64,000 nucleotides of DNA, from NCBI RefSeq assembly GCF_016820555.1, contig NZ_JADHDW010000001.1, positions 496,001 to 560,000 on the forward strand, in the 5' to 3' direction. The stretch is from Bacillus sp. REN10. GTDB taxonomy: Bacteria > Bacillota > Bacilli > Bacillales > Domibacillaceae. Below the pieces are notes generated by a model, which saw nothing but the letters and a program-made list of their open reading frames with translations, made no database searches and had not been told where the DNA came from. A program made the translations under genes and the position numbers. Below are positions 33,875 through 44,120 of the stretch, piece after piece. Positions within the stretch are counted from its first letter, which is position 1; every line of letters begins with the position of its first letter.

Positions 33875-34771
33875 ATGAGCGAAGGTAAATACAATATTAA
33901 GGCGGTTTCCAATTTAGTTGGCATCCAACCAGGAACCCTTCGTGCTTGGGAAAGACGGTATAAAATATTAAATCCTGTTCGAAACGATTCGGGGCACCGG
34001 TTATATACAGAAGAGGACGTAAAAAAGTTAAAATGGCTCGTCGAGAAAGTCAACCGGGGGTTTACGATTAGTCAAGCGGTTTCATTAATGGATCAGCACG
34101 AAGTAGGTTTAGATCAACAGGTCACTTCACACGCACACGAGGAGCAATCCTCTCTTTCTGAAGAACTATTGCGGGCCTTGCTTTCTTTTGATGAAGTAAA
34201 GGCACAACAATTAATTAACCAAGCCTTCTCGTTGTATACGATTGATAAAGTAACGGTTGAAATATTAGCAGAGCTGCTTGTTCGAATCGGGTATATGTGG
34301 GAAAAAGGAGAAATTACAACGGCTCATGAGCACTTTGCCACTTCGATTTTACGCTCACGAATCGGCATGATTATGCATTCTTTTCCTCATAATGGCATCC
34401 TTCCTAAAGTGGTAGCTGTATGTGGTCCAGGAGAGTGGCATGAGCTCGGCTTGCTCATCTTTACTTTATTTGTTCGCCGGCGAGGCTATGAAGTGATTTA
34501 TTTAGGTTCGAGTTTAAAAGACGGAGATATAGAAGTCGTTTTAGATACAGTGAAACCAAAGTTTCTCTTTCTTTCAGTCACTTTAATGGAAAACTTACCT
34601 AAAACGCTGCAATTAATCGATCAGCTGAAGGCAGAGCAAGCGGATCTTCAGATTGGCATCGGTGGAGCAGCTGTGAATGAAATGGCTGAACAGCTAGCGA
34701 AAAGCTATGAACAGCATATCGTTGGTCACACGAAAGAAGAATGGGAAGATTGGCTGAATCAGCAAATATAA
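33875..34771 (+). CDS. MerR-family regulator with cobalamin-binding domain (CarH/LitR-like)
   Basis: 298 residues. MerR winged helix at about 5-72 (IQPGTLRAWERRYKIL). Helical bundle (about 95-172) with the Wx9EH cap motif W142, E152, H153. Rossmann-like B12 domain (about 178-296) with E187-W-H189-x-x-G192, where H189 would be the lower axial ligand. These are the features of AdoCbl-dependent light-sensing repressors (CarH, LitR). The residue after W142 is Glu, not the His that ligates cobalt after light in Thermus CarH. No carotenoid gene is nearby, so targets are unknown. Confidence 0.88.
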   Translation: MSEGKYNIKAVSNLVGIQPGTLRAWERRYKILNPVRNDSGHRLYTEEDVKKLKWLVEKVNRGFTISQAVSLMDQHEVGLDQQVTSHAHEEQSSLSEELLRALLSFDEVKAQQLINQAFSLYTIDKVTVEILAELLVRIGYMWEKGEITTAHEHFATSILRSRIGMIMHSFPHNGILPKVVAVCGPGEWHELGLLIFTLFVRRRGYEVIYLGSSLKDGDIEVVLDTVKPKFLFLSVTLMENLPKTLQLIDQLKAEQADLQIGIGGAAVNEMAEQLAKSYEQHIVGHTKEEWEDWLNQQI

Positions 34772-34852
34772 TCATGCGTTTATAACTCACCATCTCTGCT
34801 TCTTATCATAGTATGTGTTAAAGAGGTCCTTTAAAGCAGGGGGCAGCAGATG

Positions 34853-35440
34853 ATGAGGATAGAAAGATTATCAGAGAATAAAGTGAAGCTTTCCGTTACT
34901 TATGATGAGTTAAGAAAAAGAGGCTGTTTAAAGAAACATATTTTGGAGGATTCTTTTATTTGGCATGAAATCTTTGATGAAATGTTAGATGCCATTGAAG
35001 AGCAGTTAAATATTGACACAGAAGGAATGATCGCTATTGAAGTACATTCGATGGCGGGGGATGAGTTAGTGCTTATTTTAACGATTGAGCATTTAGACTT
35101 TTTTGATAAGTTGGAGGATGTGGCAGGAGGAAAAAGTGATGAACACGGCTTTGAACAAACCATTAAGTTTTTAGATATTGAAGATCTCATTGGCCTCGTT
35201 CACGATGATCCAAGAATCCGCTCCATTTCAAGCTCGCTGTTTTATTTTAAAGGAGCGTACTATGTGAATTTTTCCTTTGACTTTGATAGTCAATTCGATG
35301 TCTTTGAAGCTGTCTTAATGGAATATGGGATGTATTCGAGTTTACCAGAAGAAATGCTTAAGGAATATGCGTTGACGATCATTCCTTCCAACGCTATGAG
35401 AAAGCTTTATCAGTATTTTATTAAGCGTGTGTCAAGCTGA
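34853..35440 (+). CDS. mecB: Adaptor protein MecB (YpbH), MecA paralogue
   Basis: Adaptor that delivers substrates to the ClpC ATPase. 195 residues: N-terminal substrate-binding part (MRIERLSENKVKLSVTYDELRKRG), acidic linker, C-terminal ClpC-binding domain (about 105-195). Two ATGs are adjacent; the second (34853) gives the conserved MRIERL start and better spacing from AGGGGG. It lies 81 bases after the MerR gene with no terminator seen between, so cotranscription is possible. Confidence 0.9.
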   Translation: MRIERLSENKVKLSVTYDELRKRGCLKKHILEDSFIWHEIFDEMLDAIEEQLNIDTEGMIAIEVHSMAGDELVLILTIEHLDFFDKLEDVAGGKSDEHGFEQTIKFLDIEDLIGLVHDDPRIRSISSSLFYFKGAYYVNFSFDFDSQFDVFEAVLMEYGMYSSLPEEMLKEYALTIIPSNAMRKLYQYFIKRVSS

Positions 35441-35465
35441 AATCGTTGAAATTAGCTGTTCTTTC

Positions 35466-35500
35466 TCCTATCATTTAAATGGATAGGAGATTTTTTTTGA
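35466..35500 (+). terminator. Terminator of mecB
   Basis: TCTCCTATC / GGATAGGAGA stem and a run of eight Ts. Confidence 0.92.
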
Positions 35501-35645
35501 AAAGCTTTGTTAACGTGTCGTGTGGATTGTTGACCTATTTGAATGAAATGAGAAGAAAACGTCCGGTAAGCTTATTTTTCGACAAAGCCTTACGGAAATA
35601 ATGCTGCAGTGAAAAGATAGATGTTGGAAACGAGGAGTGAGTAAG

Positions 35646-36620
35646 ATGCAGAAGGAAGATTGTATTATTGTAGGCGGAGGGCCTTGTGGGCTTTCTGCCG
35701 CTATTGCGTTAATGGAGATCGGAAAACGCCCGCTTGTCATTGAAAAGGGAAACATCGTTCATTCTATTTATAATTATCCAACGCACCAAACTTTTTTTAG
35801 TTCAAGTGAAAAGTTGGCGATTGGTGATGTGCCATTTATTATCGAGGGACGGAAACCGAAACGAAATCAGGCTCTCACTTATTATCGAGAAGTCGTCAAA
35901 TTAAAAGATATTCGGGTCAATCGCTATGAAACGGTTCATAAAGTCGAGAAACAGGAAAATGGCTTATTTCATGTGTATACTTCTAAAGCACAATATGAAA
36001 CACCTTACGTCGTCATTGCTACCGGTTATTACGACCATCCTAATATGATGAACGTAAAAGGAGAGCATCTTTCGAAGGTGTTTCACTATTTTAAGGAAGC
36101 ACATCCTTATTTCGATATGGATGCTGTCGTTATTGGCGGCAAAAATTCCTCTGTCGATGCTGCGCTAGAGCTGCATAAGGCGGGGGCTAGAGTGACTGTT
36201 CTTTACCGCGGAAGTGAATATTCACCAAGCATCAAGCCGTGGATTCTTCCTGAATTTGAGGCATTAGTGAGAAATGGGGAGATTCGCATGGAATTTCAAG
36301 CTGTGGTGAAGGAAATGACAGAAGAAGAAGTCATATATGAGCAAAACGGTGAGTTGAAACGATTGAAAAATGATGTGGTGTTCGCCATGACAGGGTATCA
36401 TCCGGACCATGAATTTTTAAAGACAATGGGTGTAAAGATCGATATTGAAAGCGGTCGACCGCATTATGATCCGGAGACGATGGAAACGAATGTGAACGGG
36501 ATTTTCATTGCAGGGGTGATTGCTGCTGGGAATAATGCCAATGAAATTTTTATTGAAAATGGTCGATTTCATGGGGGAGACATTGCTAAGGCTATTGCTT
36601 TTCGAGAAGAAATAGAATAA
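35646..36620 (+). CDS. bdr: Bacillithiol disulfide reductase (YpdA/Bdr)
   Basis: NADPH-dependent FAD enzyme that reduces oxidised bacillithiol. 324 residues: FAD-binding GGGPCG with the conserved C14, a second Rossmann site VIGGKNSSVDAALEL near 165, and AGVIAAGNNANEIF near 295. The ATG at 35646 follows GAGGAG by 8 bases; an in-frame GTG lies 9 bases upstream. B. subtilis gudB, its neighbour there, is not present. Confidence 0.93.
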   Translation: MQKEDCIIVGGGPCGLSAAIALMEIGKRPLVIEKGNIVHSIYNYPTHQTFFSSSEKLAIGDVPFIIEGRKPKRNQALTYYREVVKLKDIRVNRYETVHKVEKQENGLFHVYTSKAQYETPYVVIATGYYDHPNMMNVKGEHLSKVFHYFKEAHPYFDMDAVVIGGKNSSVDAALELHKAGARVTVLYRGSEYSPSIKPWILPEFEALVRNGEIRMEFQAVVKEMTEEEVIYEQNGELKRLKNDVVFAMTGYHPDHEFLKTMGVKIDIESGRPHYDPETMETNVNGIFIAGVIAAGNNANEIFIENGRFHGGDIAKAIAFREEIE

Positions 36621-36624
36621 AAGT

Positions 36625-36662
36625 AGGCGGAGCGATCGGTTATTTGATTGCTCCGCCTTTTG
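36625..36662. terminator. Terminator between bdr and the asparaginase gene
   Basis: GGCGGAGC / GCTCCGCC stem with Ts on the + side, between two converging genes. Confidence 0.8.
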
Positions 36663-36685
36663 AACAATGAATGGCGTGAAGCTCG

Positions 36686-37660
36686 TTAATTAAATATGTT
36701 TTCGAGAGCAGTAGCATCGTATTTTGCCGATAAGGCGATTAAAAGTTTGATTCGGGCTTTTTGGCCATTTAAACCATTAGAGAAAATCACTCCGAACTCT
36801 TTTAACTGTTTGCCACCGCCTTCATACCCATAAACGTCCTGTACAATGCCGTTAAAGCACCGAGACACAAGGACGATGGGGATTTGCTGTCTAACCAACT
36901 CTTTTACCCCGGCAACAGCAGCAGGAGGGAGGTTTCCTTGACCAAGCGCTTCAATAACGACGCCATCGTAATGGAGCTCATGTAAAGCTGATAAAAGAGA
37001 AGCATCCATTCCGGCGTAGGCTTTAATGAGAGCGACTCGCTGATCAATAGTTGTGACATCGATTTGTTGTCGCTTCGTCGGCACATGATGAAATACGATT
37101 TTACTTTTCGTCACAATGCCGATAGGTCCATATTGTGGACTCTGAAAAGTGGAAATATTACTGGTGTGTGTTTTTGTAACGTTTTCGGCTGAATGAATTT
37201 CATCATTTAAAACAACTAATACTCCTTTCCCTCTAGCGGAGTCACAAGCGGCCACCTGAACGGCACTTAGTAAATTATATAGTCCATCTGCTCCAAGTTC
37301 ATTGCTCGATCGCATCGCCCCTGTAAGGACGATAGGTACATCAGTTGATAATGTTAAGTGGAGAAAGTAGGCTGTTTCTTCTAGCGTATCTGTTCCATGT
37401 GTGATCACCACCCCGTCAAACGCTTCTTTTCGCAGCCGCTCCTCGATTAGTTGTTTCAAGTGCAGCATTTCTTTTGGTGTGATGTGAGGGGATGGTAAAT
37501 GAAAAGGCTCTACCGTTGTAACATGAGCTGCTTCGTTTAATAAGCTAGTGGATAGAAGCAGAGGATTTTGTTCCCCTGGTGTCACAGCACCGGATTGTTT
37601 ATCCTCCATCATCGAGATGGTTCCCCCTGTATGTATAACAAAGACGTGTTTTTTAGACAA
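36686..37660 (-). CDS. Asparaginase
   Basis: Hydrolyses L-asparagine to aspartate and ammonia. 324 residues, no signal peptide, so probably cytoplasmic. Active-site motifs: nucleophile T11 in HTGGTIS and the T90-D91 pair in [21 protein letters not shown] also fits the family. TTG start at 37660, supported by AGGAGG 8 bases upstream. Not next to ansB, so this is a stand-alone copy; it is divergent from prsW. Confidence 0.9.
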   Translation of the reverse strand: MSKKHVFVIHTGGTISMMEDKQSGAVTPGEQNPLLLSTSLLNEAAHVTTVEPFHLPSPHITPKEMLHLKQLIEERLRKEAFDGVVITHGTDTLEETAYFLHLTLSTDVPIVLTGAMRSSNELGADGLYNLLSAVQVAACDSARGKGVLVVLNDEIHSAENVTKTHTSNISTFQSPQYGPIGIVTKSKIVFHHVPTKRQQIDVTTIDQRVALIKAYAGMDASLLSALHELHYDGVVIEALGQGNLPPAAVAGVKELVRQQIPIVLVSRCFNGIVQDVYGYEGGGKQLKEFGVIFSNGLNGQKARIKLLIALSAKYDATALENIFN

Positions 37661-37757
37661 AAGAACAAACCTCCTAATTCTTTTTGCAAATTTTGTATTT
37701 TCAATCCCTTTTATTAATGATACGATGAAGAAAACAGAAAGAAAAGAGGACAGATGG

Positions 37758-38444
37758 ATGCTGGCAATCTTTTCGGCAGGGATCGCACCAGGGCTTGCGC
37801 TATTATGCTATTTTTATCTTCGCGATAAATATGAAACAGAGCCTGTCACTACTGTAGCGAAAGCTTTCATTTATGGGGCGTTACTTACATTTCCAACCAT
37901 GTTTATTCAATATGTTTTGGCAGAAGAAGGGATCACGTTTTCCACTATAATCGAAGCCCTTTTTACGGTCGGATTTCTTGAAGAGTTTGTAAAATGGTTT
38001 ATTTTATTTTATTTAATTTATCAACATGTTGATTTTGATGAGCCCTATGACGGCATTGTGTATGCGACGAGTGTGTCTTTAGGGTTTGCTACGATTGAAA
38101 ATGTACTTTATTTACTTGCTCACGGGGTGGAACATGCTTTTGTAAGGGCGCTTTTACCTGTATCCAGCCACGCGTTATTTGGAGTAGTGATGGGCTTTTA
38201 TTTAGGAAAAGCGAAGTTTCATCGAGATGGAAGAGAGAAGACATATTTATTCTTAGCTTTTCTCATTCCGTTTTTGCTGCACGGATTCTTTGACTATATT
38301 TTATATTTAGAAACCATTTGGGTCTATTATATTGTTCCTTTTATGTTTTTCCTATGGTGGTTTGCTCTAAGAAAAGTAAAGCAAGCACATATTTTAACTG
38401 AACAGCATCATCGCGAATTATTTCAAGAAAGAAGCTCTTCATGA
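37758..38444 (+). CDS. prsW: Intramembrane protease PrsW
   Basis: Membrane protease that performs site-1 cleavage of anti-sigma-W factor RsiW in B. subtilis. 228 residues, several membrane segments. Essential acidic pair E75-E76 in GFLEEFVKW occupies the same positions as in B. subtilis, and conserved His residues follow in GHGVEHAF-type and SSHALFGV regions. The ATG at 37758 follows AAGAGGA. rsiW is not in this window. Confidence 0.94.
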   Translation: MLAIFSAGIAPGLALLCYFYLRDKYETEPVTTVAKAFIYGALLTFPTMFIQYVLAEEGITFSTIIEALFTVGFLEEFVKWFILFYLIYQHVDFDEPYDGIVYATSVSLGFATIENVLYLLAHGVEHAFVRALLPVSSHALFGVVMGFYLGKAKFHRDGREKTYLFLAFLIPFLLHGFFDYILYLETIWVYYIVPFMFFLWWFALRKVKQAHILTEQHHRELFQERSSS

Positions 38445-38462
38445 AAAGGGCTTCTTTTTTGT
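38425..38462 (+). terminator. Terminator of prsW
   Basis: AAGAAGC / GGCTTCTT stem and a T-run, overlapping the prsW stop codon. Confidence 0.75.
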
Positions 38463-38578
38463 GTTTCTGGATCATTTTAACAGTGGAAAGCTGTTTGATT
38501 ATGAAACTTTACTGAATAAAAAAAGGTTAGCAGAAAAAACTACGAATACACATCATACTTCATGTGGAGGGTAAAAAA

Positions 38579-39337
38579 ATGCGAATGGGTGCAAGAGTCA
38601 TAAAGACAGCAATCGCTTTTGTTATGCTACTTAGCTTGGTGATTGGGGGGCTATTTATTTCACCGTTATATACATCCGCTTTTTCAGGGCAAGTCATTCA
38701 AAAGGGGGCTTATGGAGACGATGTTATTGAGCTGCAGACTAGGCTGAAATATGTTGGTTATTATAAGGGGAGAGTAGATGGTGTTTATGGATGGGGAACG
38801 TATTGGGCTGTTCGAAACTTTCAAAAGGCCTTTGGTTTGCCTGTCGATGGTCTCGTTGGTCAAACAACAAAAAATAAACTAATTAAAGCCTCTAAATATA
38901 ATAAAAGTTATGTAAAAAATCAGAGCAGCAGTAGGAAATCCTATAATAACAAAGCAGCAGCGACAAGTGTGCCAGGAGGTTTTTCTCAAAATGAGATTCG
39001 TTTAATGGCTAATGCTGTCCATGGTGAAGCGCGTGGAGAGCCATATGAAGGACAGGTAGCAGTAGCAGCTGTTATTTTAAATCGAGTGGCTAGTCAAAAT
39101 TTTCCTAATACTGTATCAGGGGTTATTTTTGAACCGAGAGCTTTTACAGCAGTGGCCGATGGACAAATTTGGTTGACGCCAAATGAGACGTCGAAACGGG
39201 CGGTGATTGATGCCCTTAATGGATGGGATCCTACGAACAATGCGTTATATTATTTTAACCCGAACACTGCAACGAGCAAGTGGATTTGGACGCGTCCGCA
39301 AATTAAACGAATTGGTAAGCATATTTTCTGCAAATAA
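38579..39337 (+). CDS. sleB: Spore cortex-lytic enzyme SleB
   Basis: Lytic transglycosylase that degrades muramic-delta-lactam cortex during germination. 252 residues: signal sequence (about 1-32), peptidoglycan-binding type 1 domain (about 38-100, GDDVIELQTRLKYVGYYKG), linker, and C-terminal hydrolase_2 domain (about 135-252) with the catalytic Glu in HGEARGEP. The ATG at 38579 follows GGAGGG by about 8 bases. Next gene is its partner ypeB. I could not find a convincing sigma-G promoter. Confidence 0.96.
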   Translation: MRMGARVIKTAIAFVMLLSLVIGGLFISPLYTSAFSGQVIQKGAYGDDVIELQTRLKYVGYYKGRVDGVYGWGTYWAVRNFQKAFGLPVDGLVGQTTKNKLIKASKYNKSYVKNQSSSRKSYNNKAAATSVPGGFSQNEIRLMANAVHGEARGEPYEGQVAVAAVILNRVASQNFPNTVSGVIFEPRAFTAVADGQIWLTPNETSKRAVIDALNGWDPTNNALYYFNPNTATSKWIWTRPQIKRIGKHIFCK

Positions 39338-39351
39338 GGAGGGAAGCAGTT

Positions 39352-40701
39352 ATGTTGCGAATACTAACGATGGTTTTTCTATCATTAGTAGCGGTGGGGA
39401 CAGGCCTTTGGGGATATCAAGAGCATCGTGAAAAAAACGCGGTATTAATTAATGCCGAAAACAGTTATCAGCGGGCATTCCATGATTTAACGTACGAAGT
39501 GGATAAACTTCATGATCAAATCGGCGCAACGTTAGCGATGAATACGCGACATTCTCTATCCCCTGCTTTAGCAGATGTATGGAGATTAACTTCACAGGCA
39601 CACAGCGATGTCGGACAATTGCCGCTCACTTTATTACCTTTTAATAAAACGGAAGAATTTCTAGGGAATATTGGAGATTTCAGTTATAAAGCAGCAGTGA
39701 GAGATTTAGAGAAAGAGCCCTTAACGGATCAAGAGTATAATCATTTAAAGAATTTATATAAGCAGTCAGCCGATATTCAAAATGAATTACGAAAAGTACA
39801 ACATATGGTACTGAAAAACAACTTGCGTTGGATGGATGTAGAGCTGGCGTTAGCAACGAACAAAGAAGGAGCAGATAATACAATTATTGATGGATTCAAA
39901 ACGGTAGAGAAGAGATCGGAAGGCTTTAGTGAATCATATGTGAACAGTTTGCCTGGACAAGCAAAGCAATTGACTCATCATCAGTTGCAAAAATTGAAAG
40001 AAACCGCGATTTCTAAAAAAGAAGCTGTTCAACAAGCAAAAACATTTACAAACATCAAAAATCCGGAACAAGTAAAGATAACAAAAAGCGGGAAGGGCTC
40101 TGATTTCTCTTTCTATAGTATTAATATGAAAGGCGGAAATGGGGAGAAAGCAAGTATTGATGTGACTAGAAAAGGGGGCCATCCTATTTGGTTCATTATC
40201 AATAGGGACATTAAGCAGCCAACGATCGGATTAAATGAAGCAAATCATCAAGCGGCGGCTTTTTTAAAGAAGCATCAATTTACAGATTTAGAACTGGATG
40301 ATAGTACGCAATATGATCATATAGGGGTATTTACTTTCATTGGAAAGCAAGATGGTGTGCGAATTTATCCAGATGCAGTGAAAGTAAAGGTGGCGCTAGA
40401 TAATGGGCAGATTATTGGTGTCACAGCCAATGAATATTTAGAAAACCATCGCACAAGAAAGTTCTCGAAGCCGGCTATACCTGAAGGTAAAGCTCAAAGC
40501 TTTATTAATCCAAAAGTGAAAATAGAAGAAAAGCGGTTAGCAATTATTGAAAATGCATTAAATCAAGAAGTTCTTTGTTATGAATTTTTAGGAACGCTTG
40601 GAGAGGACACGTATCGAATTTTAATTAATGCCAAAGATGGGCGGGAGGAACAAGTAGAGAAATTACGCAATGCGGAGCCGGTCTATGAAAATGTATTGTA
40701 A
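39352..40701 (+). CDS. ypeB: Germination protein YpeB
   Basis: Needed to localise and stabilise SleB in the spore inner membrane region. 449 residues: N-terminal membrane anchor (about 2-20), helical N-terminal domain, and C-terminal PepSY-type repeats (about 215-440). It lies 14 bases after sleB with AAGGAGGG upstream, so they form a sleB-ypeB operon. Confidence 0.95.
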   Translation: MLRILTMVFLSLVAVGTGLWGYQEHREKNAVLINAENSYQRAFHDLTYEVDKLHDQIGATLAMNTRHSLSPALADVWRLTSQAHSDVGQLPLTLLPFNKTEEFLGNIGDFSYKAAVRDLEKEPLTDQEYNHLKNLYKQSADIQNELRKVQHMVLKNNLRWMDVELALATNKEGADNTIIDGFKTVEKRSEGFSESYVNSLPGQAKQLTHHQLQKLKETAISKKEAVQQAKTFTNIKNPEQVKITKSGKGSDFSFYSINMKGGNGEKASIDVTRKGGHPIWFIINRDIKQPTIGLNEANHQAAAFLKKHQFTDLELDDSTQYDHIGVFTFIGKQDGVRIYPDAVKVKVALDNGQIIGVTANEYLENHRTRKFSKPAIPEGKAQSFINPKVKIEEKRLAIIENALNQEVLCYEFLGTLGEDTYRILINAKDGREEQVEKLRNAEPVYENVL

Positions 40702-40818
40702 ATGATGGGGATAGTATTCTTACATTGCATTTTCAGAAATCACCATCTATAATTTGGATTATACCCATTATAGTAAAATTGAACTATGGGCAGTCAGAAA
40801 TTAGGGTGAGGGATTGTA

Positions 40819-41487
40819 ATGCTTAAAGTAGGAATAGATTTAATGCTTGAGCCGTTAGATGTGTCAGATGAAGAGGAAAAAGAAGCTTACCGCTGCAAGG
40901 TGGCAGATATAAAAGATGGTCAAGTATTTATTAATTACCCCGTGAATATAAAATCGAACCGCACGGTCTTATTGATGGACAATACCGAGTTAACAGCGGA
41001 ATTTATCGACCCGACAGCCGCTTCTGCGGTGTATGTATTTAGTACAAAAGTCATTGGTCGGGTCAAACATTCTATTCCGTTGTTAGTTTTGCAGGATCCT
41101 GGTTTGGAGAAGTATCAACGAATTCAGCGGCGTAAATATGTACGTGTGTCCACAGCCGCAGATGTAGCTGTGCACTTAGAGGCACAAGCCCCTTTTACTG
41201 CCGTGACGATTGATTTAAGTGCTGGCGGATTAGCTATTCCTGTTCCTAGCGGGATGGACATAAAGCAAGGAGATCAAGGAAAAGTGTTTCTTTCCATTCC
41301 ATTTGAGTCTGGAGATCATCATTATTTTGAATTAACAGCTAAAGTGGTAAGGGTGTATGAAGAGGAAAAAAGCAATCGAACCATTGCTTCTCTCCAACTA
41401 AATGATATGTCTAGAGTAGAACAGCAATTATTGATGCGCTTTTGTTTTGAGCGTCAAATTATTTTAAAAAGAAAAGGACTCGTATAA
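40819..41487 (+). CDS. ypfA: PilZ-domain c-di-GMP-binding protein YpfA
   Basis: c-di-GMP receptor; in B. subtilis (YpfA/DgrA/MotI) it acts as a brake on flagellar motility. 222 residues: N-terminal YcgR-like domain (1-95), then PilZ domain with RRKYVR (RxxxR) near 110 and DLSAGG (DxSxxG) near 135. Both c-di-GMP motifs are intact. GGTGAGGG precedes the ATG. Confidence 0.92.
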   Translation: MLKVGIDLMLEPLDVSDEEEKEAYRCKVADIKDGQVFINYPVNIKSNRTVLLMDNTELTAEFIDPTAASAVYVFSTKVIGRVKHSIPLLVLQDPGLEKYQRIQRRKYVRVSTAADVAVHLEAQAPFTAVTIDLSAGGLAIPVPSGMDIKQGDQGKVFLSIPFESGDHHYFELTAKVVRVYEEEKSNRTIASLQLNDMSRVEQQLLMRFCFERQIILKRKGLV

Positions 41488-41514
41488 AGGTTGCCTTTTA
41501 CCGAGTTTTTTTTT
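41478..41514 (+). terminator. Terminator of ypfA
   Basis: ACTCG(ta)TAAAGG / CCTTTTA(c)CGAGT with a ttg loop and nine Ts; the 5' arm overlaps the ypfA stop codon. Confidence 0.85.
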
Positions 41515-41535
41515 GAAGAATATCTTTTCATCGTA

Positions 41536-41544
41536 TGGTAAAAT
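41536..41544 (+). promoter_or_regulatory. Extended -10 promoter of cmk
   Basis: TGGTAAAAT 31 bases before cmk, with no clear -35. Confidence 0.4.
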
Positions 41545-41574
41545 GAAAGGACAAATTGATTAGAAGGTGAAATA

Positions 41575-42252
41575 ATGACGAAACCAATGCAAATTGCCAT
41601 CGACGGACCAGCTGCTGCAGGAAAAAGTACAGTAGCGAAAATAATTGCGGAGAAATTATCATATGTTTATATCGACACTGGTGCGATGTATCGAGCACTT
41701 ACTTATAAAGCTTTACAGCAGCATGTAGACCCGGAAAGCGAGAGCGATTTATTACAGCTGCTTCAGCATATAGAAATAGTGTTAAAGCCTGGAGAAAACG
41801 GGCAACAGGTGTTTGTTGACGAGCAAGATGTAACGAATGAAATTAGAACGAATGACGTGACAAATACGGTTTCCTTCATCGCGAAACATCCTTTAGTGAG
41901 ACAAGAGATGGTGAAACGTCAACAAGCGTTTGCTAAAGCTGGAGGAGTAGTGATGGATGGACGAGACATCGGCACTCACGTACTGCCAAAGGCGGAAGTC
42001 AAAATTTTTCTGAAGGCAAGCACAGAAGAACGTGCAAAAAGAAGATATAATGAGAATCTTTCGAAAGGAATTCCTTCAGATTTAGAGAAATTAAAAGAAG
42101 AGATTACTCTTCGCGATCAAATTGATTCAGAAAGAGCAGCTGCTCCATTAAAGAAAGCGGATGATGCGATTGAGCTCGATACGACATCTTTAACAATTGA
42201 CGATGTTGTAGAAAAAATTATGGCGGTAGTAAAAGAGGAGAAGGTAAAATGA
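41575..42252 (+). CDS. cmk: Cytidylate kinase
   Basis: Phosphorylates CMP and dCMP to the diphosphates. 225 residues: P-loop [10 protein letters not shown] near 10-19, the DTGAMYRA nucleotide-monophosphate site near 33-40, [10 protein letters not shown] near 130, and the lid region KRRYNENL near 155. It overlaps plsC by 4 bases. Confidence 0.97.
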   Translation: MTKPMQIAIDGPAAAGKSTVAKIIAEKLSYVYIDTGAMYRALTYKALQQHVDPESESDLLQLLQHIEIVLKPGENGQQVFVDEQDVTNEIRTNDVTNTVSFIAKHPLVRQEMVKRQQAFAKAGGVVMDGRDIGTHVLPKAEVKIFLKASTEERAKRRYNENLSKGIPSDLEKLKEEITLRDQIDSERAAAPLKKADDAIELDTTSLTIDDVVEKIMAVVKEEKVK

Positions 42253-42833
42253 CGACCTTTTATTCGATTGCCAAGACGGTCGTGAAGACGATCTTAATGC
42301 CGATGTATCGAATCGAAGTTCATGGGAGAGAACATTTCCCAAAGGACGGAGGGGTGCTTCTCTGTGCTAATCATATTGATAATTTAGATCCCCCTGTCGT
42401 CGGAATTACAGCCCCGAGGACGGTCTCCTTTATGGCTAAAGAAGAGCTGTTTGAAGTCCCGATCCTTGGAAAAATGATCTCTCAGTTGCAAGCATTTCCG
42501 GTAAAAAGAGGAATGAGCGATCGCGAAGCATTACGAAAAGGACTAAACTTCTTGAAAGAGGGAAAAGTATTGGGTCTCTTTCCAGAAGGGACGCGATCCA
42601 AAACAGGAGAGATTGGCAAAGGGCTAGCCGGTGCCGGTTTTTTTGCCCTTCGCACGGAGGCATATGTTGTACCTTGTGCGATTGTAGGTCCGTATAAGCT
42701 TTTTCGTAAACTAAAAGTGATTTATGGCCCGCCGATTGATATGTCAGAACTTCGCGAAAGAAAAGCGAATGCGGATGAAGTAACGGAAATTATTATGAGC
42801 CGTATCCGTCAGTTACATGACAGTCATAAATAA
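42249..42833 (+). CDS. plsC: 1-acyl-sn-glycerol-3-phosphate acyltransferase
   Basis: Makes phosphatidic acid from lysophosphatidic acid. 194 residues with the acyltransferase boxes NHIDNLDPP (NHxxxxD, near 38), FPVKRG near 85 and FPEGTRS near 115. Translationally coupled to cmk. In B. subtilis, ypfD follows cmk directly and plsC (yhdO) is elsewhere; the cmk-plsC-S1 order is met in other Bacillaceae. Confidence 0.92.
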   Translation: MTTFYSIAKTVVKTILMPMYRIEVHGREHFPKDGGVLLCANHIDNLDPPVVGITAPRTVSFMAKEELFEVPILGKMISQLQAFPVKRGMSDREALRKGLNFLKEGKVLGLFPEGTRSKTGEIGKGLAGAGFFALRTEAYVVPCAIVGPYKLFRKLKVIYGPPIDMSELRERKANADEVTEIIMSRIRQLHDSHK

Positions 42834-42932
42834 AAGCTTCTTGCTTGACAAATGGCTGTAATTGTTAGAAGTTAATAGAAAGAATATTTATTTAACTAAA
42901 TGTTAGCAGTTTCGTATTAAGGAGGAGTACAT

Positions 42933-44081
42933 ATGACAGAGGATATGAACCAAGTAGAAGTGAACAACTATGCAGTAGGCGACAAAGTCCAAGCAACAGT
43001 GGTGAAAGTGGAAGAGAAGCAAGTGCAAGTTGAAATTGAAGGAAGCAAAAAATACGGTATCATCCCAATCAGTGAACTATCCAGCCTTCATGTGGAAAAA
43101 GCTACAGATGTAGTAAATGAGGGCGATAAGCTTGAACTGCTCGTAACAAAAGAAGAAGACGATCTTTATGTTCTTTCTAAGCGCAAAGCGGATGCCGATA
43201 AAGCGTGGGAAGAAATGAACAAGCGTTTTGAAGCTGGTGAAGTGTTTGAGGCTGAAATTAAAGAAGTAGTGAAAGGCGGACTTGTTGTTGATCTTGGCGT
43301 TCGCGGTTTTATTCCTGCTTCATTAGTTGAAGATCATTATGTGGAAGATTTTGAAGATTATAAAGGTAAAACATTAAGTTTGAAAATCGTGGAATTAGAA
43401 CAAGAGAAAAACCGACTGATTTTATCTCATCGAGCAGTTCTTGATTTAATGAAAGCAGAAAATAAAAAGAAAGTACTGTCAGAAATTCAAGCAGGTGATG
43501 TGTTAGAAGGTAAAGTGCAGCGACTCACTGACTTTGGCGCCTTTGTCGATATTGGCGGGGTAGATGGACTTGTTCATATCTCTCAACTGTCACACGAACA
43601 TGTAGATAAACCTTCTGATGTCATTAAAGAAGGGCAAGAAGTGAAAGTGAAAGTATTATCTGTTGATCGGGATAGCGAAAGAATTTCTTTATCCATTAAA
43701 GAAACTTTGCCTGGACCATGGACGAACATCGCAGATAAGGCACCAATCGGTTCTGAATTAACTGGAAAAGTAAAACGCCTTGTATCATACGGAGCGTTTG
43801 TTGAAGTATTCCCAGGTGTGGAAGGGCTCGTTCATATTTCACAAATCTCTAACAAACACATTGGCACACCGCATGAAGTGCTCCAAGAAGGGCAAGAAGT
43901 GAACGTGAAAGTTCTTGATGTGAACGAAGAGGAAAACCGTTTATCTTTAAGCATCAAGCAATTACAAGAGGCAGAAGTGGAACCTGAAGAGAGTGCTTAC
44001 GAAATGCCTGAAGAAAGCACAGGCTTCCAACTTGGAGAAATGATTGGAGATAAATTAAAAGGATTAAAAAACAATAATTAA
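42933..44081 (+). CDS. ypfD: 30S ribosomal protein S1 homologue YpfD
   Basis: RNA-binding protein with four S1 domains (about residues 15-85, 100-170, 187-258 and 272-345), e.g. [26 protein letters not shown] and [27 protein letters not shown]. 382 residues, shorter than the six-domain S1 of Proteobacteria. It is not an essential ribosomal protein in B. subtilis. AAGGAGGAG precedes the ATG. Confidence 0.95.
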   Translation: MTEDMNQVEVNNYAVGDKVQATVVKVEEKQVQVEIEGSKKYGIIPISELSSLHVEKATDVVNEGDKLELLVTKEEDDLYVLSKRKADADKAWEEMNKRFEAGEVFEAEIKEVVKGGLVVDLGVRGFIPASLVEDHYVEDFEDYKGKTLSLKIVELEQEKNRLILSHRAVLDLMKAENKKKVLSEIQAGDVLEGKVQRLTDFGAFVDIGGVDGLVHISQLSHEHVDKPSDVIKEGQEVKVKVLSVDRDSERISLSIKETLPGPWTNIADKAPIGSELTGKVKRLVSYGAFVEVFPGVEGLVHISQISNKHIGTPHEVLQEGQEVNVKVLDVNEEENRLSLSIKQLQEAEVEPEESAYEMPEESTGFQLGEMIGDKLKGLKNNN

Positions 44082-44120
44082 ATAGGTAAAACTATTTGAA
44101 TGAGAAAATGGTGATGAGTT

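Noticed and set aside
38513-38560. Sigma-G promoter for sleB
   Set aside because: TGAATA and CATACTT are present, but the spacing does not fit, and the latter would leave almost no leader before the ribosome site.
42845-42876. Promoter upstream of ypfD
   Set aside because: TTGACA is perfect, but no acceptable -10 lies 16-18 bases downstream.
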